Shown piece by piece: positions 1 through 7,097 of a stretch of 7,430 nt of DNA. Made by a program: the position numbers and the translations under genes. Within the stretch, counting starts at the first letter, position 1, and every line of letters starts with the position of its first letter. The notes under the pieces were generated by a model. That model saw only the letters and a list, made by a program, of their open reading frames with translations, was not told the origin of the DNA and did no database searches. Origin of the DNA: UBA4717 sp002404395 (GTDB taxonomy: Bacteria; Bacillota; Clostridia; Oscillospirales; CAG-272); NCBI GenBank assembly GCA_937902275.1, contig CALFNW010000018.1, positions 1 through 7,430 on the forward strand, given 5' to 3'.

Positions 1-34
1 AACAGTTCAACAGACCGATCATAAAAGTTTTGGT

Positions 35-77
35 CGAGCTTTTTCAAAAGCTCGCGGGGGGTGGGGCGGCGCCCCAC
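35..77. repeat. Pair of adjacent GC-rich intergenic hairpins
   Basis: Two perfect inverted repeats lie nearly side by side. The first pairs CGAGCTTTT (35-43) with AAAAGCTCG (46-54). The second pairs GTGGGGC (61-67) with GCCCCAC (71-77) around a GGC triloop, after a run of G. The arrangement resembles palindromic intergenic repeats that I recall from gut Clostridia, but that resemblance is from memory. No coding potential is visible in 1-77. They could act as a bidirectional transcription barrier or an mRNA 3' end, but neither has a convincing T-run. Confidence 0.6.
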
Positions 78-253
78 AAAACCTACGTTCGCGCGCCTGC
101 ACTTACGTCAGCACAAACACGGCGAAGCCTACGGCTTCGCCCATAAAAACCTACGTCCGCGCGCCTGCACTAACGCCAGCGCAAACAAGGCGAAGCCTGC
201 GGCTTCGCCTTGTAAAACCTATGTCTGCGCGTTTACACTTACGTCCGCGCGCT
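78..253. repeat. 68-bp tandem repeat, two full copies and one partial
   Basis: Copies start at 78, 146 and 214, each with AAAACCTA, giving an exact 68-bp period. Copy 1 (78-145) and copy 2 (146-213) match at 58 of 68 positions by hand alignment, and most differences fall in the last four bases. Copy 3 keeps only the first part (214-253). Each full copy has a constant arm of about 40 bases, then a perfect hairpin with GGCGAAGCC and GGCTTCGCC around a TAC or TGC triloop (121-141 and 189-209). After copy 3 an unrelated hairpin (GCGGAG 262-267, CTCCGC 274-279) sits at nearly the same offset. The function is unknown. It lies just downstream of gene B. Confidence 0.85.
185..213 (-). terminator. Possible terminator of gene B, inside the repeat
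   Basis: A perfect 13-bp stem (185-197 with 201-213) closes a TGC triloop (GCA on the minus strand). It is the strongest hairpin downstream of the gene B stop at 298. In the minus direction it is followed by TTGCGC, so the U-tract is poor. It may instead be only the hairpin of repeat copy 2 that also blocks 3' exonucleases. No better terminator is visible between 298 and position 1. Confidence 0.35.
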
Positions 254-297
254 CACCCGCCGCGGAGGCGGTGCTCCGCTTCCGTCAGCCTATGACG

Positions 298-3200
298 TTA
301 CGGAATAAGAGTCTGTTTTGCCGCTTCCTCGGTATTTGCAAAATATGCTACCGCCGCAATATCAAAGTATTTTTCACTTTCAAGCTTAACGGTAGTGCCG
401 AACGGCTTGAGGTAAACTACCGCACTGCGATCGCCGATGGGTGCAGGTCCGTTTCCGCTTTTAATGTTCCGCAGGTCAAGAGTGATTTCATGCCACTTGC
501 CGTCGCCGACGCACTTCGGCATCGACGGGAACCAGCTTTCGCCCACTGTCGAGCGCATCGATACGTCGATAGTTGCCTTTTCGCTGTCGGTGCGGTATGC
601 AAACTTGATTATCGGAAGCGTGTCGGGCGCAATCATCGGCGCGAAGCTTACCATAAGACTGCCGTTGCCGTACTCGCCGGCTTTCGCCGTGCATCTGACA
701 TAGCTCTTGTCTTCGGAAAGCGTCGGCTTCATGTTGACGTTGCTGAGGAAGCTTGCGCTTGCAAGCGACTCGCCTGAGTAAAGCTTTGCCTCAGCGCCCG
801 AACCGCGATCGTCTCTGCCGGCTTTTCCGGCGTATGAATTATAACGCATGATCATTGTAGCCACTTCGGCACGGGTCGCGTGTCCCTGCGGCTTGATCGT
901 ATTATCCGAGTAGCCCGAGATTATGCCCGCGCCCACACAGAAGTCAACGCCGTCACGATACTTTTCACCGATATCCGCCGAGTCGGTAAACTCGGAGCTG
1001 CCCTCCGGAAGCTTGATGTAATTGTACTTCGCAAGGCGATAGAGCATATCCGCCATTTCCTCGCGCGTTGCCGGCTCATCGGGGCGGAAGTATTCAACGT
1101 CGCCGACAAGTCCGCGGGTCTTTGCAAAGCTTACATATTTTGCGTACCAGCTGTTCGGCTTGACATCCTTGTACGCCGAGCCGCTTGAGTTGGCGTCGTA
1201 TCCGGTCATTCTTACAAGCACGGTCGCAAGCATTGCGCGCGTCATCTGCGCGTCGGGCGCAAAGGTCGACGGAGCGGTGCCCGCGAACAGCTCGCGCGAA
1301 TATACATAGTCAATCGCCTTAGCTGCCCAGAAGTCGTTCTTTACATCCTTAAACACGTCGCTTATGTTGATCTGCGCCGTGGGGATCGCGTAACGGTTGG
1401 AGTCAAGCTTATACATCGCGTCGCCGAGCGGCTCGGTGTAGTAGAACTTGGTTCCGGACTCAAAACCGGTGTTGTACGCTTTGCGAACGTTTACTTCGGT
1501 GTATGCGACAGTTTTGAAGCCGCCGATACCGTTTGACGGGTTCGCGGCAATACCGCCGAGGTTCTTGTTGTTTTCCATGACATAGATGTTGTCGTGGAAG
1601 TTATACTGTTCGGGACCGGTCGCGCAAACGAGCAGCGCGTTGCAGGAAGTAAAATAGTTGAGGTTGCGTGTAACATTGTTGTTTTCGTAATTCACGCCGA
1701 CGTTTGCGGCACCGTAGAAGAAGTTGCCGTCCTTGTTGGGGCGCTGATGGCTCCAGCCGTAGCCGCCGTAGCGCGTGATGTTGTCGTGCAGGTTCATGTT
1801 GGTGATCGAACCGCCGTTGCCGCACCAGACTTCAAGTCCGGTATTGCTGAACTCCGCGACGTTATCGTATATTTCAATGTTGTTCATGGTAGCGTCGTCC
1901 TGACACTGCACCGTCCAACAGCAGTCGTATACCTGTGTGGCGTAGCAGTTGCGGATGACGAAGTTTTCGCTTGAACCGTAGGATTCGACCGCGTTGCCGT
2001 ATCTTACGCCGTGATCGCGCTCGAAAAGGTTCATGCCCTGTATCGTACCGCCGATCCAATAGAAGGCGCAGTTCTGCACGGTCAGATTCTCAACGCTTCC
2101 GTAGCCGATACCGTGGCTTCCCGCGCCGAAGATCGCGATATTGTCGATCGTGACGTTTTTACCTGTGCCGCCGATACCGTTGCCTTTATCGACAAGCTCT
2201 ATCGAATCGAACACCTCGCTCGGGTTGCCTTTCTCAGAGCAGAGATAGAGGGTGAAGTTGTTCCAATCGTAGTAAAATTCAAGATCATGGTCAAGTCCGC
2301 CGGGATTCGGGAAGCTGCCGACGGTCGAATCGAAAAATTCATAGCCGTTATAGACTCTGCCGTTCTGCAGGCGGCTGCCGTCGGTCTTTGGCTGGACCAT
2401 TACGCCCCACGCTTCGCCGCCGTTGAATACGATCGTGCCGATGTTCTGCTCGTTCGGTATGGTCTGATTATACACATACACATTCTTGTATTCGGTAAGC
2501 GTCCAATCGCCCGTGGCGCTCGCGTCGACAGAGCAGACGAGCATAGGCTTGTCGCCCTCGCCGAATGCCGAATAGGTCACGCCCTCAAGCGTGTTCAGGG
2601 TAACGTCGGTGCGGAACTTATCGCCGCGCTTGAAGAATACGCCGTCGCCGGGCTTGAATTTTTCTTCGTTGACGCGCTTTACGGTGCGCCATGCGCTTTC
2701 GGGGCTTTTACCATCGTTGTTATCGCTTCCCGAGACCGAGACGTAATACTTTGTCCCCTTGACTTCAACCTCGGTGGGAGTTGAAAGGATCTCGGCGATA
2801 CGCGCTTCGGTGCGCGCTTTATACTCGTCAAGCTGAGCATCGGTAGCTTTTTCGTAAACGAAGCCTTCGCGGTCTTCGACGGTCTCAAATTCGTAACCTG
2901 CTTCGCCCTTGAAGCTGAACGCGTCGGCGTCGGCTTTGGTCTTAAAGCAAGCGACGTATGCTATATCGAAATATTTCGTGCTCTTGAGCGTCTTGTTGCC
3001 CGAGCCGAACGGCTTCATACGGAAGGTAGTCGTAGTATCTCCCGCAGGTGCGGGACCGCCGCCGCCCGTCATATCATTGATATTGACGACAAGCTCATGC
3101 CAATTACCGTCGGCGTTTGCTTTCGGATGTCCGCTGCCCCACGCCTCTCCGTTTGTGCTGGTGATGGTGCAGTCGATTATATCCGATTCCGAATCGGTAC

Positions 3201-3483
3201 GGTATTTTATCTTGACAAAAGGATAATCGGGCAGCGCAAACTCGGTCGGCGTGAACGAGCCGATAAGGCTGTTATTGCCGTAGTCACCCGCGTCTGCGGA
3301 AAAGCGGATATACGCGTCAACGCCCTCTCCGAGCAGTTCGCTTTTGAGCGAGCCGGAAACGAGCGACTTATAGTCGAGCGTGTACGGACCGTACGCATAC
3401 GACTCAGCGTCGGCTGCGGCTGCGGCGGGTATCGCGCAAAAGACGATAAGCGCCGCCATAAGCAGTGACAACAGTTTTTTCAT
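298..3483 (-). CDS. Gene B: secreted SLH-anchored parallel beta-helix protein
   Basis: This 1061-aa protein is probably exported, wall-anchored and acts on or binds a polysaccharide; the substrate is unknown. The start chosen is ATG at 3483, because GGAGAG (3493-3488) lies 6 nt before it. An in-frame ATG at 3495 overlaps that Shine-Dalgarno sequence and has none of its own. Residues 1-24 are a Sec signal peptide (MKKLL, hydrophobic core, Ala-rich cleavage region). Residues 29-190 form a beta-rich module with YRTDS, DGNWH and KPFG. A helical linker spans about 205-238. Residue 244 starts TKYYVSVSGSDNNDGKSPES, typical of secreted right-handed beta-helix proteins, and the helix runs to about 690 with repeated NxTxxNC-type turns. 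SLH domains lie at 709-761, 769-819 and 830-884, with TRAM, TREE and TRAE at the usual TRAE position. Residues 905-1048 repeat the N-terminal module (YRTDS, DGKWH, KPFG, KYFDIA). It is a paralog of gene A. Family-level beta-helix and SLH calls are firm. The enzymatic class is not: polysaccharide lyase, glycoside hydrolase or adhesin all fit. Confidence 0.93.
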   Translation of the reverse strand: MKKLLSLLMAALIVFCAIPAAAAADAESYAYGPYTLDYKSLVSGSLKSELLGEGVDAYIRFSADAGDYGNNSLIGSFTPTEFALPDYPFVKIKYRTDSESDIIDCTITSTNGEAWGSGHPKANADGNWHELVVNINDMTGGGGPAPAGDTTTTFRMKPFGSGNKTLKSTKYFDIAYVACFKTKADADAFSFKGEAGYEFETVEDREGFVYEKATDAQLDEYKARTEARIAEILSTPTEVEVKGTKYYVSVSGSDNNDGKSPESAWRTVKRVNEEKFKPGDGVFFKRGDKFRTDVTLNTLEGVTYSAFGEGDKPMLVCSVDASATGDWTLTEYKNVYVYNQTIPNEQNIGTIVFNGGEAWGVMVQPKTDGSRLQNGRVYNGYEFFDSTVGSFPNPGGLDHDLEFYYDWNNFTLYLCSEKGNPSEVFDSIELVDKGNGIGGTGKNVTIDNIAIFGAGSHGIGYGSVENLTVQNCAFYWIGGTIQGMNLFERDHGVRYGNAVESYGSSENFVIRNCYATQVYDCCWTVQCQDDATMNNIEIYDNVAEFSNTGLEVWCGNGGSITNMNLHDNITRYGGYGWSHQRPNKDGNFFYGAANVGVNYENNNVTRNLNYFTSCNALLVCATGPEQYNFHDNIYVMENNKNLGGIAANPSNGIGGFKTVAYTEVNVRKAYNTGFESGTKFYYTEPLGDAMYKLDSNRYAIPTAQINISDVFKDVKNDFWAAKAIDYVYSRELFAGTAPSTFAPDAQMTRAMLATVLVRMTGYDANSSGSAYKDVKPNSWYAKYVSFAKTRGLVGDVEYFRPDEPATREEMADMLYRLAKYNYIKLPEGSSEFTDSADIGEKYRDGVDFCVGAGIISGYSDNTIKPQGHATRAEVATMIMRYNSYAGKAGRDDRGSGAEAKLYSGESLASASFLSNVNMKPTLSEDKSYVRCTAKAGEYGNGSLMVSFAPMIAPDTLPIIKFAYRTDSEKATIDVSMRSTVGESWFPSMPKCVGDGKWHEITLDLRNIKSGNGPAPIGDRSAVVYLKPFGTTVKLESEKYFDIAAVAYFANTEEAAKQTLIP

Positions 3484-3487
3484 AATA

Positions 3488-3514
3488 CTCTCCATTCATG
3501 CCGCCGTAGGCGGC
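3488..3514 (-). promoter_or_regulatory. Gene B ribosome binding site with upstream leader hairpin
   Basis: On the minus strand GCCGCC (3514-3509), loop TAC and GGCGGC (3505-3500) form a perfect 6-bp hairpin. Six bases later comes GGAGAG (3493-3488), then TATT and ATG at 3483. The Shine-Dalgarno sequence decides the start codon. A near-identical hairpin sits at the matching place before gene A, so it is probably part of a conserved leader. Effects on ribosome access or mRNA stability are inferred. Confidence 0.7.
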
Positions 3515-3528
3515 TCCAAAATAAGCTC

Positions 3529-3606
3529 GGATCTTTACACCGGCTGCGGCGCAAAGATCCGTACGCGAAAGCGGTGATCTCACTTACGGAAGCTGCGACT
3601 TTCGCG
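3529..3606 (-). promoter_or_regulatory. Structured 5' leader of gene B
   Basis: Between the predicted transcription start (about 3624) and the ribosome binding site lie two strong hairpins. CTTTCGCG (3564-3571) pairs with CGCGAAAG (3599-3606) across a 27-nt loop. GGATCTTT (3529-3536) pairs with AAAGATCC (3553-3560), and five inner pairs, two of them G-U in the RNA, extend it to 13 bp with a 6-nt loop. After the second hairpin the RNA reads GAGCUUAUUUUGG, so an attenuator is conceivable although the U-rich stretch is not adjacent. I do not recognise a known riboswitch or T-box. Confidence 0.5.
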
Positions 3607-3630
3607 CTTTCAAAACACGACTGCAGATTC

Positions 3631-3659
3631 ATATTAGCATAATTTCGGAATAATTGCAA
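3631..3659 (-). promoter_or_regulatory. Sigma-A promoter of gene B
   Basis: On the minus strand the -35 box is TTGCAA (3659-3654), the spacer is exactly 17 nt, and the -10 box is TAATAT (3636-3631) preceded by TGC, an extended -10. Transcription should start near 3624, giving a leader of about 140 nt. The surrounding 3607-3780 is AT-rich with no gene. AATCACTG lies 11 nt upstream of the -35 box, and the same 8-mer lies upstream of the gene A promoter. Confidence 0.75.
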
Positions 3660-3781
3660 GAAATTCCGCGCAGTGATTCTGACGAAATTTTGCTTTAATT
3701 TTTGGTGATTATGACGGTTTCAAATACAAACACGGCAAAAAACGCATGTTTTATACGCATTTTGCGCATTACAGCGCGTCA

Positions 3782-3815
3782 AAAAGGACTGCCGCATGAC
3801 TTCGGCAGTCCTTTT
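3782..3815 (-). terminator. Rho-independent terminator of gene A
   Basis: AAAAGGACTGCCG (3782-3794) and CGGCAGTCCTTTT (3803-3815) form a perfect 13-bp stem with an 8-nt loop. In the minus direction the stem ends in five T residues, 37 bases beyond the gene A stop codon. The plus strand also reads CCTTTTAT, so it could work both ways. It separates gene A from gene B, which has its own promoter further on. Confidence 0.9.
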
Positions 3816-3851
3816 ATCATATATCATACGTATACGAGCTTTATACGGTCA

Positions 3852-6800
3852 TCAGTCCTCGGGCAGACCTGCGCCGAAGGTGATCGACTCGATATTAAAG
3901 TATTTATCGTCCTTGACATCAAGCTCTGTGCCGAGCGGATGGAATACGAGCTTCACGGTATCGTCGCCGTGCGGTGCGCGCCCCGCGCCCTCAGTCATTT
4001 CACGCATATCTATCACGAGCGTATGCCACTTGCCGTCGTTATAAAGCTTCGGTGTTTCTTTGAGGTAACTGTTGCCGAGCGACGAGCGCATGGTAAGCGT
4101 GAGCGCACTGCCGTCGATATTCGTTCTGTACTTTATGCTGACGGTGGGATACTCCTCGACCGTTGCTTTCGGACTTACGACGAACATGATCTCCTTGCCG
4201 AAGCGGTACTCACCGGGAACTACTTTAAGTCCGAGGCAGCCCTCGCTTGCCGATTCGACCATGTTGCTCTTGGTGAAGTAAGGCGATTTAAGCTCGGTGA
4301 ACGCAAGCGTTTTGTCGGGTGAAGACCCGGCGTAGTCCGCACGCGCTACGTAGTCGGCGAAACGTCCGATCATCGTGGCAACCTCGGCGCGCGTCGCGCT
4401 GTTTTTCGGCTTTATGCTGCCGTCGGTATATCCGCCTATCACGCCCGAAGCGGCGGCAAATCCGATCGCGTCCTTATACTCCGGCGTGACGTCCGCCGAG
4501 TCGGTGAAGGTCTTGTCGGAAGTCTCAAGCTTTTTGTACATATACCCGGCAAGACGGTAAAGCATATCGGCAAGCTCCTCGCGGGTCGCCGGCTCATCGG
4601 GGCGGAAGCTTTCGCCGTTTGCGATTATTCCGCGTCTGTATGCCCACGACACCGGGAGCGCGTACCATGCGTCTGACTTTACGTCCGCATACGGGAGCGT
4701 TGCCATGCGCTCGCTCTTATCGTAATCTGCGAAGCGCGCGAGAACGGTAACGAGCATTGCGCGGGTCATTTTTGAGTCGGGCGCGAAGCTTGTCGGGCTT
4801 ACGCCGGCAAAAAGGTTATTTACATACGCGTATGTAATCCCGGACTTGCCCCAGAAGCCGTCCGCGACGTCGCTAAAGACTTTCGAGACGTCAAGAACGG
4901 AGTCCGAGACGTCATACGATCTTGCGTCAAGGTCATACATATCGCCGAGAAGCGACGGCTCGGTACAGTAAAATTTACTTCCCTGCTCAAAGCCGTTCAC
5001 ATAGAGTCTGCCAAGCTCGCTGTAAGTATACGGAACGCTCTTGAAGCCGCCCGCGCCCGTGATGATATTCGTCGCAACGCCGCCGACAAACTTATCCGAC
5101 TCCATTACGTAGGTATTATCGTGGAAGTTATACATATCCTTGCCGGTCGCGCAGACGAGCAAGGCGTTGCGGGAGGTGAAATAGTTGACGTTTCCCGTGA
5201 CGTTATTGTTTTTATAGGTCACGCCGACGTTATTTCCGCCGTAGAAGAAGTTAGCGTCCTTATTCGGGCGCTGATGGCTCCATCCGTAGCCGTTATAGCG
5301 CGTAATGTTGCCCGAAACTTCCATATCGGTGATGGAGCCGCCGTCGCCGATCCACACCTCGGTGCCGGTATTGGCAAACTCGGAGACATTATTTCTGATC
5401 GTGATTTTATTCATATCGGTCGACGCCATATACTGCACAGTCCAACAGCAGTCGTAGACCTGTGTGGCGTAGCAGTTTTCAATAGTATAGCCGTCGCAGC
5501 CGCCGTAGATCTCAACCGCATTGCCGTAACGCACGCCGTAGTCGGCGCCGCCGAGATACATCTGCTGTATAGAGCCGCCGATGAAGTAAAAGGCGCAGTT
5601 TTTGACGGTGAGGCTGCGGCAGGTCCCGTAGCCGATCCCGTGGCTTCCGGTACCGAAGATCGCGATATTGTCGATAACGACGTTATTGCCGTTACCCGAA
5701 ATCCCGTGGCCGGCATTGACAAGCTCAATGCTTTCAAAGACCTCGGAGGGGTTGCCGCCGTTGCAGTGCAGGTAGAGCTTTCCGCTGTCCCATTCCTCAT
5801 AGAACTCAAGATTATTATTGAGTGCGGCGGGAGTATCGAGTCTTCCGTTTGAGGTATCGAAGCTTTCGATACCGTTGAAAACGCGTCCGATCGGCAGGCG
5901 GCTGCCGTCGCGCTTTTTCTGTACCTGTATACCCCATGCCTTACCGCCGTCAAAGACTATGGTACCGATGTTTTCGCTTTGCGGGATCGCGTCGCGGTAG
6001 AGGTAGATATCCTTATACTCGGTCTCAAGCCACATTCCGTCGCCGTGAGCGTCAAGCGAGCAGACGAACACAGGCTTTTCGCCCTCGCCGTATGCCGAAT
6101 AGGTAACGCCCTCTTTGGTCATGAGCGAAACGGCGGTACGGAATTTATCGCCGCGCTTGAAAAGCACGCCGTCGCCGGGTTTAAGGTCGGCGGCATTTAC
6201 GCGTTCGATCGTTCTCCACGCGCTTTCGGGGGTCTTACCGTCGTTAAGGTCGCTTCCGAGCGCGTTTACGTAATATTTTGTGCCTTTGATCACGACGTTT
6301 GTTTCACTTGAAAGGATCTCGGCGATACGCGCTTCGGTCTTTGCATTGAGTTCATCAATATATGCTTTATCGACCGACTCATACACAAAGCCTTCAAGCT
6401 TGGTTTTATCGGTTTCGGGATAGCCTTCCTCGCCTTTGAAGGTGAAGGCGTCTGCGGCGGCTTTGGTCTTGAAACAGGCAATATAGCGAAGATCGAAGTA
6501 TTTATCGTTTGAGAGGGTGATATTCTGTGCGCCGAAAGGCTTCAGCCAGAGCGAGGTCGAAGTGTCGCCTGCGGGGGCGGCGCCGCCTCCCATATTCAGG
6601 TCGTTTATATTGATCGTCAAAGTATGCCACTTGCCGTCGCCCGAGCAGGCGGGGTGAGATGCGCCCCAGCTTTCGCCCGCGGTACTTCTTGCGGTGGTAT
6701 CGATTATCGGTGAGTTTGAGTCGGTGCGGTACTCAAGCTTCACGTAGGGATAATCGGGCAAAGCAAAATCAACCGGCGCGTAAGAGACGACGAGCTGATT

Positions 6801-7019
6801 GTTGGCATAGGTTCCTTTGAGGGCGGTAAAGCGGATGTAGGCATCCTTACCTGTGCCCTCAAGAGTGTCGGCGAGTCCGCCGAGCACCATGCCGGACTCA
6901 AGCGAATAGGGTCCCATTACGACCGCATCCGAGTCTGCGGCACTGACTGCGTATACCGGCACAAGCGGCAGGCAGATCAGGACCGTCAGAAGCATTGACA
7001 GGATCTTTTTGACAGACAT
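3852..7019 (-). CDS. Gene A: secreted SLH-anchored parallel beta-helix protein
   Basis: This 1055-aa protein is the upstream paralog of gene B and shares its whole architecture. The start is ATG at 7019, with GGAG (7030-7027) 7 nt before it. Residues 1-27 are a Sec signal peptide (MSVKKILSM, hydrophobic core, cleavage near AVSA). Residues 33-192 are the beta-rich module (YRTDS, DGKWH, LKPFG, KYFDL). Residues 205-240 are a linker rich in Glu and Lys. From 247 comes TKYYVNALGSDLNDGKTPES, the entry of a right-handed beta-helix running to about 690; over 48 residues here 36 match gene B. Conserved helix blocks include NCYATQVYDCCWTVQ (515-529) and GYGWSHQRPNKD (577-588). SLH domains lie at 714-766, 776-826 and 837-890 (TRAM, TREE, TRAE). 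Residues 905-1050 are a second, more diverged copy of the module (YRTN, DGKWH, HPLG, KYFNI). The likely site is the cell surface, anchored to pyruvylated wall polysaccharide as known for SLH domains. Catalysis and substrate are not established. Confidence 0.93.
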   Translation of the reverse strand: MSVKKILSMLLTVLICLPLVPVYAVSAADSDAVVMGPYSLESGMVLGGLADTLEGTGKDAYIRFTALKGTYANNQLVVSYAPVDFALPDYPYVKLEYRTDSNSPIIDTTARSTAGESWGASHPACSGDGKWHTLTININDLNMGGGAAPAGDTSTSLWLKPFGAQNITLSNDKYFDLRYIACFKTKAAADAFTFKGEEGYPETDKTKLEGFVYESVDKAYIDELNAKTEARIAEILSSETNVVIKGTKYYVNALGSDLNDGKTPESAWRTIERVNAADLKPGDGVLFKRGDKFRTAVSLMTKEGVTYSAYGEGEKPVFVCSLDAHGDGMWLETEYKDIYLYRDAIPQSENIGTIVFDGGKAWGIQVQKKRDGSRLPIGRVFNGIESFDTSNGRLDTPAALNNNLEFYEEWDSGKLYLHCNGGNPSEVFESIELVNAGHGISGNGNNVVIDNIAIFGTGSHGIGYGTCRSLTVKNCAFYFIGGSIQQMYLGGADYGVRYGNAVEIYGGCDGYTIENCYATQVYDCCWTVQYMASTDMNKITIRNNVSEFANTGTEVWIGDGGSITDMEVSGNITRYNGYGWSHQRPNKDANFFYGGNNVGVTYKNNNVTGNVNYFTSRNALLVCATGKDMYNFHDNTYVMESDKFVGGVATNIITGAGGFKSVPYTYSELGRLYVNGFEQGSKFYCTEPSLLGDMYDLDARSYDVSDSVLDVSKVFSDVADGFWGKSGITYAYVNNLFAGVSPTSFAPDSKMTRAMLVTVLARFADYDKSERMATLPYADVKSDAWYALPVSWAYRRGIIANGESFRPDEPATREELADMLYRLAGYMYKKLETSDKTFTDSADVTPEYKDAIGFAAASGVIGGYTDGSIKPKNSATRAEVATMIGRFADYVARADYAGSSPDKTLAFTELKSPYFTKSNMVESASEGCLGLKVVPGEYRFGKEIMFVVSPKATVEEYPTVSIKYRTNIDGSALTLTMRSSLGNSYLKETPKLYNDGKWHTLVIDMREMTEGAGRAPHGDDTVKLVFHPLGTELDVKDDKYFNIESITFGAGLPED

Positions 7020-7025
7020 AGTTTT

Positions 7026-7047
7026 TCTCCGTACCGCCGTCGGCGGC
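7026..7047 (-). promoter_or_regulatory. Gene A ribosome binding site with upstream leader hairpin
   Basis: On the minus strand GCCGCC (7047-7042), loop GAC and GGCGGT (7038-7033) form a hairpin with five Watson-Crick pairs and a closing G-U. Two bases later GGAGA (7030-7026) begins, 7 nt before the ATG. The hairpin matches the one before gene B in stem sequence, loop length and position, though the bases between it and the Shine-Dalgarno differ. Confidence 0.7.
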
Positions 7048-7063
7048 TCACATTATCGGCGCG

Positions 7064-7097
7064 AAGCGTTGAGTCGAAGCAAAGCGCGGCAACGCTT
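7064..7097 (-). promoter_or_regulatory. Hairpin in the gene A 5' leader
   Basis: AAGCGTTG (7064-7071) and CAACGCTT (7090-7097) form a perfect 8-bp stem with an 18-nt loop, midway in the predicted leader of about 120 nt. An alternative pairing of AAAGCG with CGCTTT overlaps it, so two folds compete. No known riboswitch class is recognised. Confidence 0.4.

Noticed and set aside
78..253. CRISPR array
   Set aside because: The units are directly tandem with no unique spacers, are 68 bp long and diverge, and no cas gene is present.
61..777. Plus-strand ORF of 238 codons over the left repeats and the end of gene B
   Set aside because: It runs antisense through gene B and through tandem repeats, has no ribosome binding site, and its translation is Arg/Ala-rich with no domain.
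2011..2784. Plus-strand ORF of 257 codons opposite the gene B beta-helix
   Set aside because: It is an antisense shadow of a clear coding sequence, and a similar shadow (5121-5852) lies opposite gene A, as expected from shared codon bias.
298..3483. Naming the beta-helix as a specific pectate lyase or glycoside hydrolase
   Set aside because: The fold is recognisable but no family-diagnostic catalytic motif can be confirmed by eye.
3484..3495. Alternative gene B start at ATG 3495
   Set aside because: That ATG overlaps the GGAGAG of the real start at 3483 and would add four residues before a standard signal peptide.
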